From: SZUA-430 sp034440175
Lineage (GTDB): Bacteria > Pseudomonadota > Alphaproteobacteria > Micropepsales > Micropepsaceae
Length of the DNA: 37,103 nt
Reading direction: 5' to 3'
NCBI GenBank assembly: GCA_034440175.1
Contig: JAWXBO010000100.1
Location: 1 to 37,103 of the forward strand
Part shown: piece by piece, positions 26,194 through 33,162 of the stretch
How the letters are laid out: each line of letters opens with the position of its first letter
How positions within the stretch are numbered: the first letter of the stretch is position 1
The notes under the pieces: generated by a model
Told to the model about the DNA's origin: nothing
The model's input: the letters and a program-made list of their open reading frames with translations, nothing else
Databases searched by the model: none
Translations under genes and position numbers: made by a program

Positions 26194-26511
26194 ATGAGTA
26201 GCATCGATACGGTCGCGGCTTCGGTGGCGGAGGAAGCGAAATTCTCGTCGCTCGATTGGAGGCTGATTTTAAGCATTTGGTGCGTCCTGTTCGCGTTGGC
26301 CATTTGGGTGGCTGCGGGTTTTGCTTGGGTGTTCCTCGGCAACGAATTGGCCGAAACGCAACCGGGAACGCCCACGTTCTTTGCACTGCATGCCGTGTGG
26401 TCAGCGCTGACGGCTATGAACGCCGTGCTGATCTTGGCCGGAGGCGCGGTCATCTTCGTGATCAATCTGGAATGGAAGTATTGGGGTCGGACACCAAATT
26501 CAAATCACTAG
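26194..26511 (+). CDS. Small two-helix membrane protein beside the large unknown protein
   Basis: A 105-residue protein with two predicted membrane helices (about 28-53, IWCVLFALAIWVAAGFAWVF; about 66-92, with AVLILAGGAVIFVINL) and a hydrophilic N-terminus. No family is recognised. ATG 26194 follows GGGGGA nine bases upstream, and the gene begins 29 bases after the large membrane/coiled-coil gene in the same direction, so the two are probably co-transcribed and may form one complex. The REP-like hairpin starts 2 bases after the stop. The frame is open further upstream only as a shadow of the large gene. Confidence 0.75.
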   Translation: MSSIDTVAASVAEEAKFSSLDWRLILSIWCVLFALAIWVAAGFAWVFLGNELAETQPGTPTFFALHAVWSALTAMNAVLILAGGAVIFVINLEWKYWGRTPNSNH

Positions 26512-26512
26512 C

Positions 26513-26548
26513 TCCCCTCAAGTAAGGGGACAGCTTACGTATTCCCCT
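26513..26548. repeat. REP-like nested inverted repeats with GGGGACAG core
   Basis: TCCCCT (26513-26518) pairs with AGGGGA (26525-26530), which can instead pair with TCCCCT at 26543-26548. In between, GTAAG (26522-26526) pairs with CTTAC (26534-26538). These mutually exclusive hairpins resemble REP elements and may also end transcription of the upstream pair. The last base touches the XRE gene stop on the other strand. Confidence 0.6.
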
Positions 26549-26925
26549 CAGGCCCCCTTCGCCGCGATCCGTATGCTTTGCTTTGAACGAGCAGGCTGGC
26601 GGCGATGCCTGAATTGTGTCTTTGCTTCATTCAGGCCCGGCGCCCGGATTTTCGACTTTTTTGTCGAAGGCGCGGCGACACGCACATCCGCAAGCTCCTT
26701 GAATCCTGCAATTGTCACCGGCGCCATATCGGGGAAGATCGCCCGGATATCCAGGCCGCCGCCGAGCGCCTCGATCTGCTTGCGCATCGTCGAGATGTAG
26801 AGATCTCCCGCGCTTTCGATGCGGGAGATGAGGGCCTGCGTCTTGCCGAGCTTGCGCGCGAGGGCTACTTGCGTCATCGCGCGCGCCTTGCGCAGCTGGG
26901 CGAGGCTCATTTCCCCGGCTGCCAT
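26548..26925 (-). CDS. XRE-family antitoxin-like regulator, probably 5'-truncated
   Basis: A 125-residue helix-turn-helix protein: MSLAQLRKARAMTQVALARK is followed by LGKTQALISRIESAGDLYIS and TMRKQIEALGGGLDIRAIFP, the HigA/XRE antitoxin pattern. Related proteins usually have about 30-40 more residues before EMSLAQLR; here the frame meets a stop 8 codons upstream of the first ATG, and a piece of an unrelated vapC gene begins on the other strand. The C-terminus is a basic tail (KKSKIRAPG, RHRRQPARSKQS). No toxin gene lies downstream on this strand, so it is an orphan or a decaying gene. DNA binding may still be possible. Confidence 0.65.
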   Translation of the reverse strand: MAAGEMSLAQLRKARAMTQVALARKLGKTQALISRIESAGDLYISTMRKQIEALGGGLDIRAIFPDMAPVTIAGFKELADVRVAAPSTKKSKIRAPGLNEAKTQFRHRRQPARSKQSIRIAAKGA

Positions 26926-26941
26926 TGCGCGGCGAAGTGCA

Positions 26942-27093
26942 GCACTTCATGTCCCCGACCTGCGGCCCCAGGGCGATGCGCTGATCGCGGCAACTGCGCT
27001 GGTGCACGGGCTAACCGCCGTCACGCGCAACACCGCCGGCTTCGAGCCGATGGGGTTCAGTTGTTGAACCCGTGGCTGGCGCCAATACGTTGA
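26942..27093 (+). pseudogene. C-terminal fragment of a VapC (PIN-domain) toxin
   Basis: The reading GDALIAATALVHGLTAVTRN followed by TAGFEPMG is the last third of a PIN-domain ribonuclease, including the conserved DALIAATA aspartate and the TRN motif. The rest of the gene is absent; a divergent XRE gene begins where the upstream part should be. The end is also broken: one frame closes as FSC-stop at 27067, while the expected QLLNPW ending is coded one frame over to 27093. One extra G in the GGGG run near 27055 would restore it. It is clearly non-functional. Confidence 0.75.
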
Positions 27094-27121
27094 CAGGGGT
27101 GTTGATGTTCGGTATATGTTC
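27090..27121 (+). promoter_or_regulatory. SOS-type promoter: sigma-70 boxes overlapped by a LexA site
   Basis: A consensus -35 TTGACA (27090-27095) and a -10 TATATG (27113-27118) are 17 bases apart. Overlapping the -10 is GTTC-N7-GTTC (27107-27121), the direct repeat bound by LexA in alphaproteobacteria. Transcription would run to the right, but the first gene, uvrC, starts about 550 bases downstream. Confidence 0.68.
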
Positions 27122-27350
27122 TATTGTACTCATTCGAGCGCTTGGCTTTTGGTTTTGGCTGCGACTTGAATAGTGGATTTGTTGCCGGGAAAGCTGGTTG
27201 GGTTTGGGCTTTGGCGGACGATAAGGGCTTCCGAAAAATCATGCGGCGGGCTGACGCAGGTATGGATGGGGTGTCATCGAGTTTCTGCGGGAATGAGTGT
27301 TAACGCGGGGGCTTATTGCAAGCTTTGCATGCAAAAAGGTGGGGTGCCGT

Positions 27351-27372
27351 GGGGGGAGTACTCCTTCCCCCC
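27351..27372. other. G-run/C-run hairpin
   Basis: GGGGGGA (27351-27357) pairs with TCCCCCC (27366-27372) across an 8-base loop. No T run follows. It is a strong RNA hairpin in the stretch downstream of the SOS-type promoter. Confidence 0.5.
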
Positions 27373-27531
27373 TCGATCCGTCTCACATGAGGGCCTGCAA
27401 GCCGGGCAAACAGGCGGCGGCTGTTGATAAGTTCCGCTATTGTTCCTATAATTATTTTTCAATATACCTTATTTTCGGCAATTGACCGCTATCGCGTATG
27501 GGGAGTTTTCGTAACAGGTGTGTTGCACGTT

Positions 27532-27590
27532 TGTAGCAGGTATGTAGCAGGAAAAATGGCTGTGTTGAGCGAATGTAGCAGATGTAGCAG
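27532..27590 (+). repeat. Four TGTAGCAG direct repeats upstream of uvrC
   Basis: Exact TGTAGCAG copies start at 27532, 27543, 27574 and 27583, with spacings of 11, 31 and 9 bases. They lie 85-145 bases before the uvrC start. They could be an iteron-like protein site or simple repeat expansion. Confidence 0.7.
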
Positions 27591-27675
27591 GTTTTTCGGG
27601 GTACGGAGGTTTTTTGTGGTTGACCGGTGTGGGTCACGCTAGTGGTAGCAAGCGAAGGCTGTGATTGTCGGGTGA

Positions 27676-29619
27676 ATGAGCAAGGAAAACGATATCGCTG
27701 AGGTGATTGAAGCGCCGGGGCTTTTGGCCAGCGGTGCTGGCGTCATTGCCGATTATCTGACGCGCCTGCCCAACTTGCCCGGGGTTTATCGCATGATCGG
27801 TGCGGGCGGTGATGTGCTTTATGTTGGCAAGGCCGCCAATCTGAAGAAAAGGGTTCAGGCCTATACGAAACCTTTTGATCAGCCGGCGCGCATTGCACGG
27901 ATGATAGCGAATACCGCGACAATGGAATTCGTGCAGACGGCGTCGGAAGTTGAGGCGTTGTTGCTCGAGGCCAATCTGATCAAGCGGCTGAAGCCGCGCT
28001 ATAATATTCTGCTCAGGGACGACAAATCGTTTCCCTATATTCTGGTGACGGGTGATCACGCTGCGCCGCAGATCATCAAGCATCGTGGTGCGAAGTCGCG
28101 CCCGGGCGATTACTTCGGTCCGTTTGCTTCTGCCGGTGCTGTGAACCGGACGCTGAATACGCTGCAACGGGCATTTTTATTGCGCAGCTGTTCGGACCCG
28201 GTATTCGAAAATCGAACGCGGCCGTGCTTGCTGCACCAGATCAAGCGCTGTGCGGCGCCGTGCGTCGGCAAAATTTCGCCTGAGGACTATCGTCATCTTG
28301 TCGATCTGGCGCGCGGGTTTCTTCAGGGCAAGGGTGACGAGGTCAAAAGCGAGTTGTCGCGTGACATGGAGTTGGCAGCCGGAGCGCTGGACTTTGAGAA
28401 GGCCGCGCGGGTCAGGGATCGTATTCGCGCTTTGGCCCATGTTCAGCTGCAACAGGGCATCAATCCCGGCACGATCGATGAGGCCGATCTGTTTGCGGCC
28501 CATCAGGAAGGCGGGCACACTTGCGTTCAGGTTATTTTTTTCCGGTCGGGACAGAACTGGGGCAATCATGTTTATTTTCCCAAGCATGAGCGGGGTGTCG
28601 AGGTTGAGGAAATTCTCGATAGTTTCGTGGCGCAATTTTATGATGAGCGTGAGCCGCCCAGGCTCGTCATCGTCAGCCACGACATTCCTGATGCCGCGTT
28701 GCTGGAGCAGGCGCTGTCGCTGAAAGCAGCGCGGCGCGTGGAGGTGCTGGTGCCGCAACGCGGCGAAAAACGCGAAGTCATGGCGCAAGCGGTGATGAAT
28801 GCGCGAGAGTCACTGGCGCGGCGCATGGCCGAGAGTGCAACGCAGGTCAAACTGTTGCGCGGCGTGGGTGAAGCATTGGGACTTGAGGCACCGCCGCGGC
28901 GCATTGAAATTTACGACAACAGTCACATTCAGGGAACGAATGCCGTTGGTGCGATGGTGGTCGCGGGGCCTGAGGGATTTATCAAGGCCGAGTATCGAAA
29001 ATTCAACATCAAGGACAGCGCGCTCACGCCCGGTGACGACTATGGGATGATGCGCGAAGTGCTGACGCGGCGGTTCAAGCGCATGATCAAGGAGCGGGGT
29101 GCCCGGGAGGAGAGCCAAGGTGTCGTCTTCGACGAGCGCGACGGTGACGATGAGGCGGGGGATGTGGTGGTGCCGGATCTCATTCTGATCGATGGTGGTG
29201 GGGGGCAACTCGCCATCGCGCGAGAGGTTTTGAATGCACTTGAGGTCGCGGATGTCATGGTCGTTTCCATTGCGAAGGGTCCTGACCGTGACGCAGGGCG
29301 GGAACGATTTTTTATGACAGGGCGTGATCCGTTTCAGCTGGAATTCAAGAGCCCGGTTTTGTTTTACCTGCAGCGGTTGCGCGACGAAGCCCATCGCTTT
29401 GCGATCGGAACTCACCGTGCAAAGCGGGCGCAAGGCCTGACCGCCTCGCCATTGGATGAGGTCGATGGCATTGGCCCGGCACGCAAGCGGGCTCTGCTCA
29501 ACCATTTCGGGTCGGGGCGGGGGGTTACACGTGCGGGACTTGCGGATTTGGAGGCCGTTAAAGGAATATCAAAGGAATTGGCGCGGAAAATATATGAATA
29601 TTTTCACGAAAAGAGCTAG
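27676..29619 (+). CDS. uvrC: Excinuclease ABC subunit C
   Basis: A 647-residue UvrC with all domains. The GIY-YIG nuclease (LPGVYRMIGAGGDVLYVGK, about 33-51) makes the 3' incision. The cysteine-containing linker (CLLHQIKRCAAPCVGKIS) and the UvrB-binding UVR helix pair (ELAAGALDFEKAARVRDRIR) follow. Next come the RNase H-like nuclease (IEIYDNSHIQGTNAVGAMVV) for the 5' incision, and C-terminal helix-hairpin-helices (VDGIGPARKRALLNHFG). It acts with UvrA and UvrB in nucleotide excision repair. The start is ATG 27676. It leads a plus-strand operon with pgsA, moaD and moaE, and a LexA-type promoter points at it from 550 bases upstream. Confidence 0.96.
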   Translation: MSKENDIAEVIEAPGLLASGAGVIADYLTRLPNLPGVYRMIGAGGDVLYVGKAANLKKRVQAYTKPFDQPARIARMIANTATMEFVQTASEVEALLLEANLIKRLKPRYNILLRDDKSFPYILVTGDHAAPQIIKHRGAKSRPGDYFGPFASAGAVNRTLNTLQRAFLLRSCSDPVFENRTRPCLLHQIKRCAAPCVGKISPEDYRHLVDLARGFLQGKGDEVKSELSRDMELAAGALDFEKAARVRDRIRALAHVQLQQGINPGTIDEADLFAAHQEGGHTCVQVIFFRSGQNWGNHVYFPKHERGVEVEEILDSFVAQFYDEREPPRLVIVSHDIPDAALLEQALSLKAARRVEVLVPQRGEKREVMAQAVMNARESLARRMAESATQVKLLRGVGEALGLEAPPRRIEIYDNSHIQGTNAVGAMVVAGPEGFIKAEYRKFNIKDSALTPGDDYGMMREVLTRRFKRMIKERGAREESQGVVFDERDGDDEAGDVVVPDLILIDGGGGQLAIAREVLNALEVADVMVVSIAKGPDRDAGRERFFMTGRDPFQLEFKSPVLFYLQRLRDEAHRFAIGTHRAKRAQGLTASPLDEVDGIGPARKRALLNHFGSGRGVTRAGLADLEAVKGISKELARKIYEYFHEKS

Positions 29620-29656
29620 CGCGACGCGTGCGCTGGCCGTGTTAGAGTTGGCGCCC

Positions 29657-30262
29657 ATGGGCGATCACTTACCAAATCTGCTGACGCTGACACGCATCGC
29701 GCTGACGCCTTTGTTCGTGGCTGCGTTCTGGATCGAAATGCCGGCGGGGCGATGGATCGTGTTCGCATTGTTTGTCGTTGCCGCTTGCACGGACTACGCC
29801 GACGGCTGGATCGCGCGGCGGCGCAACGTCGAGTCGCGCCTGGGGCAGATGCTTGATCCGATCGCGGACAAGCTCTTGATTGCCTCGGCGCTGGTGATGC
29901 TGGTTTACATGGACGATATCCGGGGTTTTGTGATCATCCCGGCGCTGATCATTCTGGCGCGCGAGATTCTGGTTTCGGGCATGCGCGAGTTTTTGGCGAC
30001 GATCTCGGTGCAAGTGCCGGTGTCGTCGATCTCGAAGTTCAAGACGGTGGCGCAGGTGGTGGCGATTGCGATGTTGATTTTGGCGCCGGCCATCGAGCAC
30101 GTCTGGGGCTGGGTGCATCGCGCAGGCATTCTTGCATTGTGGGCCGCCGCAGCACTGACGATCTATACGGGGCTCAGCTACGCGATGGCCAATCTCGCGC
30201 ATGTGTCCGGCGAACACGCGCGGCCGCGGCGCAAGGCCGTCGAGGTAAAGGACGCGCCGTGA
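29657..30262 (+). CDS. pgsA: CDP-diacylglycerol-glycerol-3-phosphate 3-phosphatidyltransferase
   Basis: A 201-residue CDP-alcohol phosphatidyltransferase with several membrane helices. The family signature DGx2ARx8Gx3Dx3D is complete in DYADGWIARRRN and SRLGQMLDPIADK. It makes phosphatidylglycerophosphate for phosphatidylglycerol synthesis in the inner membrane. The start ATG 29657 gives the usual NLLTLTRIALTP beginning; an earlier ATG at 29594 would overlap the end of uvrC. The stop overlaps the moaD GTG start (GTGA). The uvrC-pgsA order is widespread in proteobacteria. Confidence 0.94.
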   Translation: MGDHLPNLLTLTRIALTPLFVAAFWIEMPAGRWIVFALFVVAACTDYADGWIARRRNVESRLGQMLDPIADKLLIASALVMLVYMDDIRGFVIIPALIILAREILVSGMREFLATISVQVPVSSISKFKTVAQVVAIAMLILAPAIEHVWGWVHRAGILALWAAAALTIYTGLSYAMANLAHVSGEHARPRRKAVEVKDAP

Positions 30263-30510
30263 AGCTGCTCTATTTCGCCTGGGTGCGGCAGAAGACCGGA
30301 CGCAGCGAAGAGGTTGTAACTGTGCCTGCCGATGTGACGACGGTTTTGGACTTGGTGCAGTGGCTGCGTCTGCGCGGCGGCGGGTTTGGTGAGGCGTTCG
30401 CCGATGAAAAGCGATTTCGCGTTGCGGTCAATCAGGAGCATGCCCTGCTGGGTGCTGTGATTGGCCAGGATGATGAAGTTGCTTTTTTCCCGCCGGTGAC
30501 CGGGGGATGA
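30259..30510 (+). CDS. moaD: Molybdopterin synthase sulfur carrier subunit
   Basis: An 83-residue ubiquitin-like protein that begins KLLYFAWVRQKTGRSEE and ends with FFPPVTGG. The C-terminal Gly-Gly is the tail that is thiocarboxylated and inserts into MoaE. It carries sulfur for converting cPMP to molybdopterin. It begins with GTG overlapping the pgsA stop and overlaps the moaE start by ATGA, so three genes are coupled in a row. Length and tail are typical of MoaD. Confidence 0.94.
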   Translation: MKLLYFAWVRQKTGRSEEVVTVPADVTTVLDLVQWLRLRGGGFGEAFADEKRFRVAVNQEHALLGAVIGQDDEVAFFPPVTGG

Positions 30511-30956
30511 ACCGGATCCGCGTTCAACCGGATGATTTCGATCCGGGACTTGAGATCGCACAGCTTGGTGCCCAAGCTGGTGCGGTCGTCAGTTTTGTTG
30601 GCCTGGTGCGTGCGGAAAATTCGGGTGACAGGTTGATCTCCATGACGCTGGAGCACTTCCCGGGCATGACGGAGCGCGAGCTCGAGCGCATTGCCAATGA
30701 GGCGCGGGCGCGCTGGGAATTGCTGGGCGTCACTATTGTTCATCGTTATGGCGAACTGAAGCCGAGTGAGAGGATTGTGCTGGTGGTGACGGCTGCGTCT
30801 CACAGACGGGCAGCGTTCGAGGCGGCTGAATATTTGATGGATTATCTCAAAACAAGTGCACCGTTCTGGAAGCAGGAGTTGCGCCAGTCCGGAGCTTACT
30901 GGATCGAGGCGCGCAGCAGCGACGATGATGCGGCCGCGCGCTGGTCCAAGGGTTAG
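30507..30956 (+). CDS. moaE: Molybdopterin synthase catalytic subunit
   Basis: A 149-residue MoaE. It has GAVVSFVGLVR near residues 25-35, MTLEHFPGMTERELERIA, VTIVHRYGELKPSERIVLVV and DYLKTSAPFWKQE, whose lysines bind and process the precursor. With MoaD it adds the dithiolene sulfurs of molybdopterin, the cofactor for molybdenum enzymes. It overlaps moaD by 4 bases and shares a TTAG overlap with the convergent ilvE stop. No molybdoenzyme gene is seen in the window. Confidence 0.95.
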   Translation: MNRIRVQPDDFDPGLEIAQLGAQAGAVVSFVGLVRAENSGDRLISMTLEHFPGMTERELERIANEARARWELLGVTIVHRYGELKPSERIVLVVTAASHRRAAFEAAEYLMDYLKTSAPFWKQELRQSGAYWIEARSSDDDAAARWSKG

Positions 30957-31837
30957 ATTTTCATTTTGCCACGAACAAAGTTTGCGTAGTCGTCCATCAT
31001 TGTGCGGGTGATGTTGCCGACTGTGAATTTCCACGGGCCAATTTCGCCAACAGGGGTCACTTCTGCGGCAGAGCCGGTGAGGAAGCATTCGCTGAATCCG
31101 GCGACGTCCGAGCTTTGAATGTATTTTTCTACCACGTCGATCTGGCGCGCGCGCGCGAGATCCATGACGGTTTGGCGCGTAATGCCGTTGAGGAAGCAAT
31201 CGGGCCAGGGCGTGAACAGTTTGTTGTCCTTGACGAAGAACATGTTGGCGCCGGTAGCTTCAGCAACCAGGCCGCGCCAGTCGTACATCATGGCGTCGGC
31301 ATAACCTTTGGCTTCGGCCTCGTGCTTCGACAGGGTGCAGATCATGTAAAGTCCGGCGGCTTTGGCTTTCCATGGCGTTGTGTCCGGCGCCGGGCGGCGC
31401 CAGCGCGAGATGTCGAGCCGGATGCCTTTTTCCTTGATCGCGGGATCGAACATTGACGGCCAGGGCCAGACGGCAATCGCGACATGAATTTTTGATTTCT
31501 GCGCGCTTACAGCCATTTGTTCGCTGCCGCGCCAGGCCACAGGGCGCATATAGGCGTCATCGGCGCCCTGGGCTTCGACCACTTGCCTGCAGGCGTCGCT
31601 GATTTGTTGCTCGGTGTATGGAATTTCAAATCCCATCAAGCGCGCGGACTCAAACAGGCGGGCGGTGTGCTGATCCAGTTTGAAGATTTTTCTGCCATAG
31701 ACCCGTTGGCCTTCAAAAATGGATGAACCGTAGTGCAGGCCGTGGGTCAGAACGTGTATTTTTGCCTCTCGCCACGGCACCAGTTTGCCGTCCAGCCAGA
31801 TGTGTCCATCGCGGTCATCGAAGGGAATTAGCGACAT
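30953..31837 (-). CDS. ilvE: Branched-chain amino acid aminotransferase
   Basis: A 294-residue fold-type IV PLP aminotransferase. It has DGHIWLDGKLVPWREAKIHV, LTHGLHYGSSIFEGQRVY, a PLP lysine in KAKAAGLYM, LVAEATGANMFFVKDNKLFT and FLTGSAAEVTPVGEIG. It exchanges amino groups between glutamate and branched-chain keto acids. The start is ATG 31837, with GGAG seven bases upstream; the frame runs to 31864 without a better start. It is convergent with moaE (TTAG stop overlap) and divergent from the PetP-like gene, with the inverted repeat at 31902-31921 between them. D-amino acid specificity is less likely from the motifs. Confidence 0.94.
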   Translation of the reverse strand: MSLIPFDDRDGHIWLDGKLVPWREAKIHVLTHGLHYGSSIFEGQRVYGRKIFKLDQHTARLFESARLMGFEIPYTEQQISDACRQVVEAQGADDAYMRPVAWRGSEQMAVSAQKSKIHVAIAVWPWPSMFDPAIKEKGIRLDISRWRRPAPDTTPWKAKAAGLYMICTLSKHEAEAKGYADAMMYDWRGLVAEATGANMFFVKDNKLFTPWPDCFLNGITRQTVMDLARARQIDVVEKYIQSSDVAGFSECFLTGSAAEVTPVGEIGPWKFTVGNITRTMMDDYANFVRGKMKI

Positions 31838-31901
31838 GTCGGGCTCCTGGAACGCGTTAAGCACAGAGTATAGCTTGCGAGCCGTGCACTGTGCGCTCTA
31901 T

Positions 31902-31921
31902 TGTGGCGCATATCTGCCACA
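31902..31921. promoter_or_regulatory. Inverted repeat, possible operator of the MarR-type regulator
   Basis: TGTGGC-N8-GCCACA is a perfect 6-bp inverted repeat. It lies 31 bases before the PetP-like gene and in the gap shared with divergent ilvE. Its size and position fit a MarR dimer site and autoregulation, which is inferred. Confidence 0.45.
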
Positions 31922-31952
31922 CACAAGGCGCAGGACTCCAGCAGGCATTTTG

Positions 31953-32438
31953 ATGAAATCTGCGGCCCCTCTTCTATATTTGCGGGAAGAAGAGCTTACC
32001 GATGGGGTTGAGCTCTTCTTTTTTGCCGGGCGCGATGTCGGGCAAGCCATGGATGCGCGGCTGCAGGAGATTGAACTTGGCCGGGCGCATGCGCGCGCCC
32101 TGCATTTTATTGCGCGTCACCCGGGGATGCCGGTTTCGGACCTTTTGAGCATCCTTGGTATAACGAAACAGTCGCTTGGTCGCGTTTTGAGAGATTTATT
32201 GAGGATTGGAGTTTTGACTCAAACCCAGGGAACCCGCGACAGGCGTCAACGGCTATTGCGGCTTACGGCAAAAGGAACGGAAGTAGCAGGCGATTTGGTT
32301 GCACTGCAGCGCGCCAGATTTGCCAAGGCGTACAAGGACGCAGGCCCCGAAGCTGTTGCAGGGTTCAGGCAGGTGTTATCGGGCTTGCTGGCGGATCAGG
32401 AACGGGCAGGGGTCATGCGCCTGATAGCGAAACGATGA
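31953..32438 (+). CDS. petP: MarR-family regulator, PetP-like
   Basis: A 161-residue winged-helix regulator. An N-terminal LLYLREEELTDGVELFFFAG is followed by GRAHARALHFIARHPGMPV, the recognition-helix region SILGITKQSLGRVLRDLL and the wing GTRDRRQRLLRLTAKG. This pattern, and the ATGA overlap with an OmpR-type gene, match PetP/PetR of Rhodobacter capsulatus, where the pair is encoded next to the bc1 operon and is needed for respiratory and photosynthetic growth. Here petABC lies about 15 kb away. The start ATG 31953 is chosen because the longer frame runs into ilvE. The symbol is by similarity and context only. Confidence 0.78.
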   Translation: MKSAAPLLYLREEELTDGVELFFFAGRDVGQAMDARLQEIELGRAHARALHFIARHPGMPVSDLLSILGITKQSLGRVLRDLLRIGVLTQTQGTRDRRQRLLRLTAKGTEVAGDLVALQRARFAKAYKDAGPEAVAGFRQVLSGLLADQERAGVMRLIAKR

Positions 32439-33157
32439 CACCAGATGTAAAAATTGAAAGTGAAAGTGAAAAGACCGTTCAGCATCTGCTGATCGTGGAT
32501 GATGACACGCGCATTCGCACATTGCTGCAGCGGTTTCTCAGCGAAAGCGGCTACCGGGTTACGGCGGCCAAAGATGCAGCAGAGGCGCGTCAACTTTTGG
32601 CAAGCCTGGATTTCGACTTCATCGTGCTTGACGTCATGATGCCGGGTGAAGACGGCTTTTCGCTGACGAAGTCCATTCGCGAGACATCGAGTGTGCCGAT
32701 ATTGTTACTGACGGCGCGGGGGGAGTCGATCGACCGGATCGAAGGATTGGAGCGCGGCGCCGACGATTATTTGGCCAAGCCCTTTGAGCCACGTGAATTG
32801 CTGCTGCGGATTTCGACAATTTTGCGGCGTGCTGGGCGGCCGGTCGAAGTGGTGAGGCAGATTGTTCATCTTGGCGCCTGCCGTTTTGACGCCGAGCGCG
32901 GTGAACTTACGCGAGAGGGAAAACCGGTCAAACTGACTTCGGCCGAGCTTCAATTGTTGCGGTTACTGGGTGCAAACCCGGGGCAATCCTTTACGCGTTC
33001 GGATCTGTCGCAACGGGTGGGTGCGGTGCTTGAGCGGACGGTCGATGTGCAAATCACGCGCCTGCGCCGCAAGATTGAGAATGATCCCAAGTTGCCACTT
33101 TATCTGCAAACTGTTCGCGGCATTGGCTACGTGCTGATGCCAGATCGCGTGGGTTAG
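32435..33157 (+). CDS. petR: OmpR-family response regulator, PetR-like
   Basis: A 240-residue response regulator. The receiver has the acidic pair in LLIVDDDTRIR, the phosphorylation site D66 in FIVLDVMMPGEDG, T/A in LLTARGE and the lysine in ADDYLAKPFEPREL. A C-terminal OmpR/PhoB winged helix follows (LTSAELQLLRLLGANPGQSF, VDVQITRLRRKIENDP, VRGIGYVL). Its start overlaps the MarR-type gene by ATGA and it lies 5 bases before a histidine kinase gene. PetR of Rhodobacter has the same arrangement with PetP. Targets are unknown. Confidence 0.88.
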   Translation: MTPDVKIESESEKTVQHLLIVDDDTRIRTLLQRFLSESGYRVTAAKDAAEARQLLASLDFDFIVLDVMMPGEDGFSLTKSIRETSSVPILLLTARGESIDRIEGLERGADDYLAKPFEPRELLLRISTILRRAGRPVEVVRQIVHLGACRFDAERGELTREGKPVKLTSAELQLLRLLGANPGQSFTRSDLSQRVGAVLERTVDVQITRLRRKIENDPKLPLYLQTVRGIGYVLMPDRVG

Positions 33158-33162
33158 CGCTC

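Larger units (their letters stand above)
27122..27675. other. Gene-free leader-like stretch before uvrC
   Basis: No protein gene is supported on either strand in these 554 bases. Contents: a G6A/TC6 hairpin at 27351-27372, an AT-rich patch around 27430-27480 (TATAATTATTTTTCAATATA), and four TGTAGCAG repeats at 27532-27590. The short open frames have low-complexity products and no ribosome site. It could be a long leader, a small RNA region or decayed sequence. Confidence 0.5.

Noticed and set aside
27057..27242. 61-codon minus-strand frame across the SOS-type promoter
   Set aside because: Pro/Gln/Lys-rich product without ribosome site; chance frame.
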